Assembly (NCBI RefSeq): GCF_030506305.1
Contig: NZ_CP119421.1
Span: 5,100,501-5,164,500, forward strand
DNA from: Porifericola rhodea
Lineage (GTDB): Bacteria > Bacteroidota > Bacteroidia > Cytophagales > Cyclobacteriaceae
Length of the DNA stretch: 64,000 bases
Direction of reading: 5' to 3'
Shown here: positions 54,361 through 63,717 of the stretch, in pieces
Position numbering within the stretch: position 1 is the first letter of the stretch
Layout: each line of letters opens with the position of its first letter
The notes under the pieces: model-generated
The model's database searches: none
What the model saw: the letters and a program-made list of their open reading frames with translations, nothing else
What the model was told of the DNA's origin: nothing
Made by a program: the position numbers and the translations under genes

Positions 54361-55221
54361 TTAATAATTAAACGTCTTCTTCATAAAAGCGAGCCCATCA
54401 GATGCGAATGCATCCTGGTCAGGTACCAGATGCCTCCATATACACACAGCTTCAGCCAGTTCTTTTATGTCTGGTGTAAAGCTTTCTATACTAATAGCAC
54501 CTTCATACTTATTGGCTGCTAATGCTTTGCTGAGCACATCCCAACGTACACTTCCGGTACCTGGAGTACCTCTGTAATTGTCAGCTATTTGTACATGTAT
54601 TAGCTTATTCCCTGCTTGTTCTATTGCCTTGGCAAGGTCAGGTTCTTCAATATTCATGTGAAAAACATCCACCATAATTTTTGCTGCCGGGTGGTTAATG
54701 TCCTGAATCAGTTTTTCCACGTCTTCCACAGTGTTTACCATGTCAGACTCAAATCGGTTCAGAGGTTCCAACGCAATAGAAAGTCCTTCTGCTGCCGCAT
54801 GCTCACAAACCACGCGCAGGTTGTGGACCGCTCTATCCCATTCTACTTTTCTTTCTTCAGGACTAAGCATACGCGCATTACCTACAGCAGCATACATTGG
54901 CCCTGCTAAAAATTTGGTTTCCCAATGCTGGCAGAGCTTAAAGCATTCCAGAATATATTGGTGGCAATTCTGCTGTACTTTAGTATCAGTATGAGTAAAA
55001 TCCCGACTGGGACCGAAGGCACCGCAAACTACAGCTTTCAACTCGTAATCATCCAGTGCTTTTTTTACCTGCCTGGCATCTATTTGCTCAGGATACTCTA
55101 CAGGTATTTCCACCAGATCGTAGCCCATATTTTTGATCCTGGGAAAAAGCTCAAAGGCTGTTTCAGTAGTAAAAGGGGATGTCCAGAGCCAGGTACTGAC
55201 TCCAAATTGAGGATTTATCAT
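54361..55221 (-). CDS. Sugar isomerase/epimerase-type TIM-barrel protein
   Basis: The 286-residue protein belongs to the xylose-isomerase-like TIM-barrel superfamily. Predicted metal ligands are Glu152 (ALEPLNRFE), Asp185 (MVDVFHM), Gln211 (HVQIAD, in place of His) and Glu246 (ISIESF). The spacing equals that of D-tagatose 3-epimerase, with a hydroxypyruvate-isomerase-like Gln. It likely isomerises or epimerises a keto-sugar. It opens the operon containing the Gfo/Idh/MocA gene and is divergent from an AraC-family regulator gene that may control it. Confidence 0.9.
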   Translation of the reverse strand: MINPQFGVSTWLWTSPFTTETAFELFPRIKNMGYDLVEIPVEYPEQIDARQVKKALDDYELKAVVCGAFGPSRDFTHTDTKVQQNCHQYILECFKLCQHWETKFLAGPMYAAVGNARMLSPEERKVEWDRAVHNLRVVCEHAAAEGLSIALEPLNRFESDMVNTVEDVEKLIQDINHPAAKIMVDVFHMNIEEPDLAKAIEQAGNKLIHVQIADNYRGTPGTGSVRWDVLSKALAANKYEGAISIESFTPDIKELAEAVCIWRHLVPDQDAFASDGLAFMKKTFNY

Positions 55222-55259
55222 TATTAGGTTGTCTTTAAAATCTGCTATTCTGCTAGTGC

Positions 55260-55271
55260 CTACAATTGTAG
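55260..55271. promoter_or_regulatory. 12-base palindrome in the divergent isomerase/AraC control region
   Basis: CTACAATTGTAG is a perfect palindrome 39 bases upstream of the isomerase ATG. It could be a regulator-binding site. AraC proteins usually bind direct repeats, so a second regulator or chance is also possible. Confidence 0.3.
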
Positions 55272-55446
55272 ACTAACAATAAGCTCATTCTAATCAGTAT
55301 ACATGAGATGAGCTTTACCGATGCAACTATTATTTACAATAATGAGTAATTATGTTTATAAATTCTTACTGTTTATTAGCACTTACCAGCACTATTATAT
55401 CTTAATTTGTTGTATACATGTGTTAATATGATATATTAGTGTAAAT

Positions 55447-56334
55447 ATGCCCCTAGCTCTAAGAAAATCTCCAATACCTGATAGTCAGACATTCGTCATT
55501 AAAGCTTTAAAGGAAGCTAACTTTGACCCCAACTGGCATTTTCATCAGGAATATCAACTTTTTGTGGTGCTTAAAGGAAGCGGTACCCGCTTTGTTGGTG
55601 ACCATATAAAGTCTTTTGATGCCGGTGACCTGGTGTTTACCGGCCCTAACCTCCCCCACTTGTGGCGCAGCGATCGCAAATTTTTTGACGGAAATAAAGA
55701 TATACAATCCGAGGGTATCGTTATTTATCTTCAGGAACACTTTCCGGGAAAAGACTTTATTTTTAAAGAAGAAAGTATCAAGCTAAAGAACCTATTAGAA
55801 CGCTCTCGCAGAGGGCTAGAGTTTTATGGAAATACAGCAAAAAAGGTTCGTGGAATGATGCAGAAACTTTTACACAAGTCAGGGCTTGAAAGTATTATAT
55901 ATCTTTTAGAAATCCTGAACCTAATGATTCATTCAGATGATGTTCATGAGCTATCCAGCCCGGGTTATACCAACTCGCTTAAAGAAGGAGACACAGAAGT
56001 AATGAATCGCATACATGCCTACGTTATGGACCACTTTAAACAGCAAATCCAGCTTAATGATGTAGCTACTCTCGCCAATATGACGCCGACATCATTTAGC
56101 CGTTACTTTAAAGTACATGCTAATAAGACTTTTTCGGAATTTGTAAGTGAGGTACGTATTGGTCATGCCTGTCGCTTATTGATTGAAGATAAAATGAATG
56201 TTGCACAAGCCTGTTATGAAAGTGGCTTTCAAACTCTGACCAACTTTAATCGTCAATTTAAAGCCAGAACGAACAGAACACCCTTACAGTACAAAAAGGA
56301 GTATGAAGGAAGGCTTACACATGGTACTTTATAA
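55447..56334 (+). CDS. AraC-family transcriptional regulator with N-terminal cupin
   Basis: The 295-residue protein has an N-terminal cupin (about 20-110, HFHQEYQLFVVLKGSGTRF, FDAGDLVFTGPNLPHLWR) that would bind a sugar or related effector, a linker and a C-terminal AraC double helix-turn-helix (about 190-290, DVATLANMTPTSFSRYFK, VAQACYESGFQTLTNFNRQF). It is transcribed divergently from the isomerase/Gfo operon, a standard place for its activator. A near-consensus element, TTAATTTG, lies at 55402-55409. A bidirectional terminator follows. Confidence 0.93.
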   Translation: MPLALRKSPIPDSQTFVIKALKEANFDPNWHFHQEYQLFVVLKGSGTRFVGDHIKSFDAGDLVFTGPNLPHLWRSDRKFFDGNKDIQSEGIVIYLQEHFPGKDFIFKEESIKLKNLLERSRRGLEFYGNTAKKVRGMMQKLLHKSGLESIIYLLEILNLMIHSDDVHELSSPGYTNSLKEGDTEVMNRIHAYVMDHFKQQIQLNDVATLANMTPTSFSRYFKVHANKTFSEFVSEVRIGHACRLLIEDKMNVAQACYESGFQTLTNFNRQFKARTNRTPLQYKKEYEGRLTHGTL

Positions 56335-56335
56335 A

Positions 56336-56378
56336 AAAAGTCAGCCCGCTTTAATTTTTGAAGGCGAGCTGACTTTTC
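56336..56378. terminator. Bidirectional terminator between AraC and hybrid kinase genes
   Basis: AAAGTCAGC..CGC (56337-56349) and GCG..GCTGACTTT (56364-56376) form a stem of about 12 base pairs with one mismatch and a 14-base loop. A-rich and T-rich flanks give a T-tract on each strand. It sits between the convergent genes ending at 56334 and 56399. Confidence 0.8.
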
Positions 56379-56398
56379 GTATCTAATAAATTAATTGA

Positions 56399-59300
56399 TT
56401 ACTTCAACTTAACAGTTTCAAGCACCTCACTCACATTATTAATCTCACGACTAAGTGCTGTAATGGTATCATTGATGTTATTAATATCAAACACTGATTG
56501 ATCTTCTAAAAAAGCAGCTAAAACTGCCAGTTTAGGCATGCTAGCTGAGGAAGTACTTCCTTTGATCTTATGACCAATTTTTTTGATAGATACTATATCC
56601 TGCTGTAAAAAGGCGGTATTCAAACTTTTCAATGAGTCTTCCAACTGAAGAAGTAGTTCTTCAACTAATTCTGTAGCAGTGGCATCATCAAAACCGGTTT
56701 TATCCTTAAACCCTTCATAATCAAAATGATCTACGTGTTTCAACCTAGGCTTCTTTACTTCCATATTTTCCGGCTCGTTATTTTCATTCAATAACCATTC
56801 ATTAAATTTTTGCTCCAGACTTTCTAACACAAAAGGCTTACTCATATAATCATCCATACCAGCTTCTATACATCTTTCGTATTCTCCCTTTACAGTACCG
56901 GCAGTAAGTGCTATAATTACTACATTATTACCAGTTTCTTTCTCCCGTATCTGCTGGGTAGCTTCATAACCACTTACCTCTGGCATCTGAATATCCATTA
57001 GTATCAAATCTGGTGAGTGTATAGAAAATTGTTCAACCGCCTCTCTTCCATTTTTAGCCTCCAATATATTCGCATTTGGCAAGACTTCTTTCACCATATT
57101 TTTCGCTAAAAGGATATTGAAGGGAACATCATCCACAATCAGAATATTGTAGACTGTAGTATCATTTTCCACCTTTTCAGGAATACTAATCTTAGAACTA
57201 TCAGTATTTGTACTTTTAATATTGGTGATTGTATTGAACAACTGCTGAATAGTAATTGGTTTACTCAACTGGCTATGTACATTCAGTTCTTTACAGTGCT
57301 TTTGTATGGTCGTCTCTTCCGAAGAACTATGTAGTAGAATTATTGGCAACTCACCTTCAGTAAGCTGAAGCACATTTCTGATTTGACGTATCACTTCAAT
57401 ACCATCCATAAATGGCATATTAAAATCTATGATAGCTAAGTCGTAATCATTATTAGTCTTAATTTTTTCCAGAGCGCTTATCCCATTATCCGCGATGTCT
57501 GACTCAATACTTCGCAAAGAAAGCATCTCTTTTAGAATAAAGCTGTTGTTTTGGTTATCATCAACTACCAGTACTTTTTTGATAGCCTTAAGTGTATCCC
57601 ACTCAGAGAGATCACTATTTTCGCTATTCACACAGATATTAAAGAAGAACCTGGATCCCTTTCCGGACTCACTTTCTAACTGTAGCTGAGATCCCATTAG
57701 AGATAATAACTTATTTGAAATTGTAAGCCCTAACCCTGTACCACCGTACTTACGTGTAGTAGAACTATCCTCCTGCCCAAAAGCTTCAAATATTTGCTTC
57801 TGCTTTTCTTTTGAAATACCTATACCCGTATCACGTACAGAGAACTCAATATTGACCTCGCCATTAGTACAGGGGTTGGCTGTACACTTTATACGGAGCT
57901 CTATCTCACCTTGATGGGTAAACTTAGATGCATTACCTAACAGGTTAATTAAAATTTGCCTGATCCTTACCGGGTCCACCCAAACGAACCTGGGTAGTTC
58001 CGGGGAAATATGCAGTAATAGCTCCAGCCCCTGCTCATCAGCTTTGTATTTAACAATTTCTGCTACCTGAGCGGAAAGCTCCCATAGATCTGTTTTCTCT
58101 ACTGAAATTTCCAGTTTACCAGCTTCAATTTTAGAAAAATCTAAAATATCATTTATAAGATCTAGTAAAGAATTCGCCGACTGATGTACCGCCTGCATAT
58201 ATTGCTTTTGTGAACTGTTAAGTTCAGATTTCATCAACAGCTCACTAAAGCCAATAACACTATTAAGGGGGGTTCTGATTTCGTGACTCATATTCGCCAG
58301 AAATTCAGATTTTGCTTTACTAGCTGCTTCTGCATGTTCTTTAGCGTAAAGTGCAGACTTCTCGGCGTTTTTTCTGTCGGTAATATCGTTAATCTGAGAA
58401 ACAAAATGTAAAGGATTGCCAAGGCTATCTCTGATCAAAGATACAGAGATTAGTCCCCAGAGTAGTTCACCGTCTTTTCTGTAATACCTTTTTTCTATTT
58501 GGTAATTATCCTGCTTGCCTGCGAACAAATCTGCGATCTGTGACGTGTCAATTTTATGATCATCCGGATGGGTAATCTCCTTTAATGATTTAGATTGCAA
58601 CTCCGCATTACCATAGCCAAGCATTTTACAGAGACTCTGATTTACTTTCAACCAGCTACCATTAATTCCAATCAGGGCAATGCCATTGGCAGAATGTTCA
58701 AACGCACCTTTAAACCTTTCTTCACTAACTAATAATTGTTGCTCTTTGGCTTTATCAATGTCTATGTCCTGAAACATGCCATAGAGCTTCATACACTTGC
58801 CGTCTTCAAACTGAGGAAGACCTATAGCTCTGACCCATCTGCTATTTCCCCTTGCTGTACTAATCTGAACCTCTAGATCAAACGACCTACCATTTTCTAT
58901 AGCTTCATTAACTGAATTAAGTATTTTGTCTTTACTTTTTCCCTGATAGAAGCTAACTGCACTCTCCATAGTAGGCTCAAAGTCATCATCAACCTCGTGG
59001 ATCTCACGAGTTACGGTACTCCAGACTGGTAGGTTTGTCTCTAAATCTACTTCCCAGAAACCAATACGAGCTACATGGTTTGTTCTCTCCAGCAATTCTT
59101 TATAATGCTGTAGCTGCATTTCATTGTTTTTGCGGTCTGTAATTTCTAAAGCAGATCCAGAAACCCATAAGGTCTGATTATCCAACTTAATGGCTTTTCC
59201 TTTGTTTAATACCCATACCCAGCTCCCATTTTTATGCTGCATTCTCATTTCGCATTCATAAAAATCTGTTTTTCCTCCTAGGTGTGCTTCTAGTTTTTCC

Positions 59301-60376
59301 TCAGAACGTTTTTGGTCGTCAGGATGAATAAATTTAAGCCAGGTATCAATAGATATAGGCTCAAGCTCCTCTAAAGTGTAGCCTATAATTTCTGCCCAAC
59401 GCTCATTTAAAATAGTCTCTCCAGAGTGGATATTCCACTCCCAGCTTCCGGCATCTGTCCCTTTAATAATTTGATCAAAACGTTGACGCTCAATTTTGAT
59501 CTCGTCATCCATTTTGTTTTTATCAGTAATATCTCGGGCAATCGCATATAGTTTTCCCGTAGATAATTCAGGCGAAGCCACCCACTGTAAATCTTTATAC
59601 TGACCAGACTTTATACGAAAGCGATGTGTAAAATTAAGCGTATTAATACCAGATGCCAACTTAGCAATTTCATCTTTTGTAACTTGTAGATCGTCAGGAT
59701 GAATAAATTTATAAAAAGACTCGCCCAACAACTCATCTTCTTCCCAGCCAAGAACACTCGTAAAAGTAGGATTCACTTTTTTGAAAAACCCATCTGTACC
59801 AGCGACACAAATCAAATCTATTGATAATTGAAATAACCTTTCATAGTTGTCAAGCTCACTTTTTTTCTTTCTTGCTACGATTTGATCTACAATTTCTTCG
59901 GCCAAAACTTTAAGAACTTCCTTTTGACTTTCGGAAAGTTTTTTTGGCTTTTTATCTAATACACATATTGTTCCTAGTGCATAGCCATCTGCGTCTATCA
60001 AAGGGCAACCCGCATAAAATCTAATTTTCGGTCCGCCCACAACCATAGGGTTATTTTTAAAACGATCATCTGTGGTAGCATCTTCTACCTCAAGAAGCTC
60101 ATTTTCCATGAGCGCATATTTACAAAATGAATCATTTCTATGAGTTTCTTCCAGGTCTACTCCTACCTTAGACTTAAACCACTGACGATCTTTATCAATT
60201 AAGCTTACAAGTGCTATCGGCACCTCGCAAGTTGTAGCCGCGAGTTTTGTAAGACGATCAAATGCTTTCTCCGGGGGAGTATCTAAAATAAAGTAATTGT
60301 GCAACGCTTTTAAGCGATCCTTTTCATTTGCTGGTATATCGCACCTCATGCTCATTCGTTCTATTTTTTTGAACAC
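56399..60376 (-). CDS. GAF-PAS4 hybrid sensor histidine kinase with two receivers and an Hpt domain
   Basis: The 1325-residue protein is soluble. Domains in order are GAF (about 22-168), four PAS (about 175-290, 300-420, 430-545, 552-670), HisKA with His698 (NMSHEIRTPLN), HATPase (NLLGNASKF, DTGIGI, GGTGLGL; to about 915), receiver 1 (Asp984, IIDFNMP), receiver 2 (Asp1128, LMDIQMP) and Hpt (His1269, IGHKIKG). It is a complete phosphorelay in one chain. The start could also be the ATG eight or ten codons in (60355 or 60349); the GAF family usually begins close to the second. Its partners are not evident; it converges with the AraC gene. The sigma-54 activator gene upstream could be a target but they are not coupled. 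Confidence 0.94.
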   Translation of the reverse strand: MFKKIERMSMRCDIPANEKDRLKALHNYFILDTPPEKAFDRLTKLAATTCEVPIALVSLIDKDRQWFKSKVGVDLEETHRNDSFCKYALMENELLEVEDATTDDRFKNNPMVVGGPKIRFYAGCPLIDADGYALGTICVLDKKPKKLSESQKEVLKVLAEEIVDQIVARKKKSELDNYERLFQLSIDLICVAGTDGFFKKVNPTFTSVLGWEEDELLGESFYKFIHPDDLQVTKDEIAKLASGINTLNFTHRFRIKSGQYKDLQWVASPELSTGKLYAIARDITDKNKMDDEIKIERQRFDQIIKGTDAGSWEWNIHSGETILNERWAEIIGYTLEELEPISIDTWLKFIHPDDQKRSEEKLEAHLGGKTDFYECEMRMQHKNGSWVWVLNKGKAIKLDNQTLWVSGSALEITDRKNNEMQLQHYKELLERTNHVARIGFWEVDLETNLPVWSTVTREIHEVDDDFEPTMESAVSFYQGKSKDKILNSVNEAIENGRSFDLEVQISTARGNSRWVRAIGLPQFEDGKCMKLYGMFQDIDIDKAKEQQLLVSEERFKGAFEHSANGIALIGINGSWLKVNQSLCKMLGYGNAELQSKSLKEITHPDDHKIDTSQIADLFAGKQDNYQIEKRYYRKDGELLWGLISVSLIRDSLGNPLHFVSQINDITDRKNAEKSALYAKEHAEAASKAKSEFLANMSHEIRTPLNSVIGFSELLMKSELNSSQKQYMQAVHQSANSLLDLINDILDFSKIEAGKLEISVEKTDLWELSAQVAEIVKYKADEQGLELLLHISPELPRFVWVDPVRIRQILINLLGNASKFTHQGEIELRIKCTANPCTNGEVNIEFSVRDTGIGISKEKQKQIFEAFGQEDSSTTRKYGGTGLGLTISNKLLSLMGSQLQLESESGKGSRFFFNICVNSENSDLSEWDTLKAIKKVLVVDDNQNNSFILKEMLSLRSIESDIADNGISALEKIKTNNDYDLAIIDFNMPFMDGIEVIRQIRNVLQLTEGELPIILLHSSSEETTIQKHCKELNVHSQLSKPITIQQLFNTITNIKSTNTDSSKISIPEKVENDTTVYNILIVDDVPFNILLAKNMVKEVLPNANILEAKNGREAVEQFSIHSPDLILMDIQMPEVSGYEATQQIREKETGNNVVIIALTAGTVKGEYERCIEAGMDDYMSKPFVLESLEQKFNEWLLNENNEPENMEVKKPRLKHVDHFDYEGFKDKTGFDDATATELVEELLLQLEDSLKSLNTAFLQQDIVSIKKIGHKIKGSTSSASMPKLAVLAAFLEDQSVFDINNINDTITALSREINNVSEVLETVKLK

Positions 60377-60539
60377 ATGTCCTTTTCAGACTTTAATCTG
60401 AACTTCTCACACTGTTTTTTCACGAGTACTACTCTCTTCAGCAGTAGCACTAAAAATATATATTCTATCTGTTAATAGAGGCTATAATAACTTGAGTGTA
60501 CTTTGTCTATGAAGTAGGCTTGTGTAAACTACAGCTTCT

Positions 60540-61781
60540 TCACTTTGACACTATTTCACTTTCAATTTTACCAAGTTTGGTAAGACGGAGGTTATTGGAC
60601 TGGTAGCCATTTGTTTTTAAGCTCAGGAGGTAAGTTCCGGGCTCCAAATCTAATTGGTCTTCATAGTTTATTTGATTTACGCCATCAGTTACGTCACTTT
60701 TTAGTGTAGCTAATGTTTTTCCTTCTAAATCTTTAACAGAAAGCTCAACTTCACCAGCTTGAGCCATTTTAAATTCCACATTAAAAGAGTTGTTAAATGG
60801 ATTTGGACTTACCAAAATATTGCTGATTAATTGATTAGCTTCATAGTTATCGTTTCTAACTGCTGCTACATCAAAAAATTCCTGCTTTCCGTTAGGGGCA
60901 GTATGCTTAAGTCGGTAAAAACTCACACCAGACAATGGATTAGCATCAATAGCTGAGTACATACCTTCAGTTGATGTTCTTTCAGGGTTTGATTCAGTAG
61001 CTACTGCTTGAAAATTAATTCCGTCAATACTTCTTTCTATAGTAAAGTTCTCTCCAAGCAATGACTCATCCGTAGACCAGTTGATTAGAACCTTTGCATT
61101 TATCATATCTACATCAAATGAAGTTAGTGCGCTCTGTTCCAACTCAACTAACCTATATAACATAGGATGCTGCACTTTCAATGAAGATAGCCCCTGCTTG
61201 TATTGCGAAAGCGACGTTGATACTTTGTCATCTCTCAACACATATAACTGTCCTTGCTCGGCCTTATAACTGTTTTGACGTTCTTCATCAAATGCCAGGT
61301 TATCCGAAACGATAATTACTCCTTCATTATCAATACTGTTCTTTTTGTCAGTAAAAATACTACCTCCTACCATCAGCACTCCTTCTTCAGCTACTCTAAT
61401 TTTATTTTCTTTACCAAGAATTAGATCTCCGAGTATGTTAAGTGTATCTATAACAGTAAGTGTCTTTTCACCTCCTTTTTTAAAGCTTAAGCTACCTGCA
61501 CGAGTCACATAACTATAAATCTCTATGCTTGCTTTTACTTTGGAAGCATCAGGAGCTACTCCATCATTCCAAATGGAATCACTCTCCCATAGGCCTTTTT
61601 TTATGGTAAAATTAAATGTGTTAGCTGCTCTACCGTCAGAGCTGTTACCTAAGTTCAAATAAAAGAACACTCCACCACTCACCAACAACGCCAATGCTAT
61701 ACCATAAGAAGCATAGACTAATGTTTGCTTCTGTTTGGTAGAAGTAGATACATTTTGTCTCAGATTTCTTCTGTTTTTCAT
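60540..61781 (-). CDS. Membrane-anchored-type T9SS type A cargo protein
   Basis: The 413-residue protein has a basic N-terminus (MKNRRNLRQNVSTSTKQKQ) followed by a hydrophobic segment (about 22-44), which may be an uncleaved signal anchor or a long signal. The central region (about 55-180) is beta-rich and resembles a G8-like beta-helix (LTVIDTLNILGDLILGKENK). A second beta domain follows (about 210-320, LINWSTDESLLGENFTIERS). The C-terminus (about 325-400) is a T9SS type A sorting domain: VSPNPFNNSFNVEF, VELSVKDLEGKTLATL, LEPGTYLLSLKTNG. It is encoded 11 bases downstream of the sigma-54 activator gene, which suggests joint control. Confidence 0.85.
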   Translation of the reverse strand: MKNRRNLRQNVSTSTKQKQTLVYASYGIALALLVSGGVFFYLNLGNSSDGRAANTFNFTIKKGLWESDSIWNDGVAPDASKVKASIEIYSYVTRAGSLSFKKGGEKTLTVIDTLNILGDLILGKENKIRVAEEGVLMVGGSIFTDKKNSIDNEGVIIVSDNLAFDEERQNSYKAEQGQLYVLRDDKVSTSLSQYKQGLSSLKVQHPMLYRLVELEQSALTSFDVDMINAKVLINWSTDESLLGENFTIERSIDGINFQAVATESNPERTSTEGMYSAIDANPLSGVSFYRLKHTAPNGKQEFFDVAAVRNDNYEANQLISNILVSPNPFNNSFNVEFKMAQAGEVELSVKDLEGKTLATLKSDVTDGVNQINYEDQLDLEPGTYLLSLKTNGYQSNNLRLTKLGKIESEIVSK

Positions 61782-61792
61782 AATGAGATTTT

Positions 61793-62977
61793 TTAAGCTA
61801 TGGAAGGAGAAAACATCAGATCTTCTACCTCAATTTTGTCGCCATCGCAGATCAGCGCAGCACGTTCAACAAAAGACTTAAGTTCACGAATATTACCAGG
61901 CCAGTTGTGATGTAGCATGGCCTCCAGGGCATCTCTGGAAAAGGATTTAGGCGTAATCTTGCTTTGTGTACAAAACTCTTGTAGAAAGTTTCTGGCAAGT
62001 AAGAGTACATCATTACCTCTATCACGCAAAGGGGAAAGTTCTATAATGTAACCCTGTAGCCTATAATATAGATCTTCACGAAACTTACCTTCTTTTACTC
62101 TTTGAGCAAGGTTTTTATTGGTGGCTGCAATAACACGAGCATCAATTTTAATTTCTTTGTTGCTTCCTATTCTGCAAACTGATTCTTCCTGAAGTACCCT
62201 AAGCAATTTAGTCTGAAGACTGATATCCATTTCACCAATTTCATCTAACAGTATGGTTCCCCCACTTGCCTCTTCAAATTTGCCTATGCGCTTACTGTTG
62301 GCACCCGTAAATGCCCCTTTCTCGTGCCCGAAAAGCTCACTCTCAATGAGGTCTTCTGGAATGGCTGCTACATTTACAGCTACAAAAGGCTTTCTTTTAC
62401 GAGGAGAATTATAGTGGATAGCTCGAGAAATAACTTCTTTACCCGTTCCACTTTCACCAGTAACCAGCACCTGAATATTAGTGTGCTCTATCTTTTGCAG
62501 TAAGCTTATAGTTTTTAAAACAGATTGACTTTCTCCTATAATTGAAGAGTATTTATGTCTATCTATAATCTGGTCTTTAAGGTTATCTACTTCTCGTCTC
62601 AGTTGTATGTGACTGGTCAATTTGCCTACACATTGCTCTAGTTCAGCAAAGGTATTCGGATTTTTAATGATGTAGTAGTTAGCTCCTTCTCTATAACACT
62701 CTACTGCCACACTCACTTCCTCCTGGCCAGAAACAATAATTGTGGATATCTCGGGGTTATACTTTTGCACCCTCCTTAGAACATCCAGCCCACTTAAACC
62801 AGGAAGGTTATAGTCTATGGTAATGATGTCTGGGTTCTCGCCAAGATTGTTGAATAGTTCTTCACCGGATGAAAATACCTTTACCTCATAATCGCTATTT
62901 TTCTCAAGGGTAAGCTTGATCATTTTGCTATACATGAGATCATCCTCTACGCAAAATATTTTTATAATCTTTCTCAT
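61793..62977 (-). CDS. Sigma-54 activator-type response regulator lacking a DNA-binding domain
   Basis: The 394-residue protein has a receiver domain with Asp55 (ITIDYNLPG, residues 1-120) and a full AAA+ sigma-54 interaction domain (about 145-385): Walker A GESGTGKE (174-181), GAFTGA (221-226) and Walker B LLDEIGEM (243-250). The protein stops 15 residues after the [12 protein letters not shown] segment, so the usual C-terminal Fis-type helix-turn-helix is missing. It must either act without specific DNA binding or depend on another protein. A type A T9SS protein gene follows 11 bases downstream. Confidence 0.93.
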   Translation of the reverse strand: MRKIIKIFCVEDDLMYSKMIKLTLEKNSDYEVKVFSSGEELFNNLGENPDIITIDYNLPGLSGLDVLRRVQKYNPEISTIIVSGQEEVSVAVECYREGANYYIIKNPNTFAELEQCVGKLTSHIQLRREVDNLKDQIIDRHKYSSIIGESQSVLKTISLLQKIEHTNIQVLVTGESGTGKEVISRAIHYNSPRKRKPFVAVNVAAIPEDLIESELFGHEKGAFTGANSKRIGKFEEASGGTILLDEIGEMDISLQTKLLRVLQEESVCRIGSNKEIKIDARVIAATNKNLAQRVKEGKFREDLYYRLQGYIIELSPLRDRGNDVLLLARNFLQEFCTQSKITPKSFSRDALEAMLHHNWPGNIRELKSFVERAALICDGDKIEVEDLMFSPSIA

Positions 62978-63717
62978 TATTAAAAAGTAGATTCTTGTCG
63001 TTGAGACAAATATAATTTTAGAGATAGACTAAAAAACTTCTCTCTTAAGCTACACCTAAGTATGTAAGAAAATAAATAGCTATTCGTAAGTAGTATGTAG
63101 AAATGGCTTTGTAACTATTTTTGACGTCTTTTTAGACCTTTAAATGCATGCATATGGGTTCCCTGTTGATGTAATAGTTCATTATGAGTGATGAAGTAGA
63201 ATACAATCACCCTATAACTTGCATGAAAATACTTATAGGAAAAGTGCTATAGCACAAAAAATATAGAAGGATGCTCTTGCGTTAGCAGCTATTTGAAGCT
63301 TACTAAATTCAATAAAGATGGAAGTTTGTAAACTCAAAACACTTAAGTGGTATGATTTATATAAATACATAAATATTTAAGATTCATTCCTTAATATATA
63401 AACTGAAAATAATTTAAGTATATAATCAATATTACATAAGTATTTATTAAGCTTAATCAAATTTATCCAATTTACCGCCTTTTAAAATCCCTCTAAACGT
63501 ATTGATTATAGCACATTTAATTTTCTTGTATTTAATAGTGGTTTATGAGACTCTAATTTTTACATAAACTCTGTGGTAATTAGATTTATTATACCACACC
63601 TTATACGATATAGGTATGCTATTGCTCCTCGTTATTTATACTACGATTTATATAGATTTAAGTAGTAATTGCTTATAAATAGCTATTTCTTAAACCCTCA
63701 TTGTAATTTTTCATAAA
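62978..63717. other. 740-base AT-rich intergenic region
   Basis: No gene-like frame was seen. Divergent promoters for the sigma-54 activator (minus) and the exported protein at 63718 (plus) should be here. I found a good -7 element for the former (63007-63014) and no GG-N10-GC sigma-54 site on either strand. Confidence 0.5.
63007..63014 (-). promoter_or_regulatory. Candidate -7 element for the sigma-54 activator gene
   Basis: On the minus strand TATATTTG fits TAnnTTTG exactly, 30 bases before the ATG at 62977. The -33 element is not obvious. Confidence 0.4.

Noticed and set aside
63600-63620. Possible sigma-54 promoter (GG and GC dinucleotides near TAGGTATGCTATTGC)
   Set aside because: Spacing between GG and GC is 9 bases, not the required 10, and the flanks do not fit the consensus.
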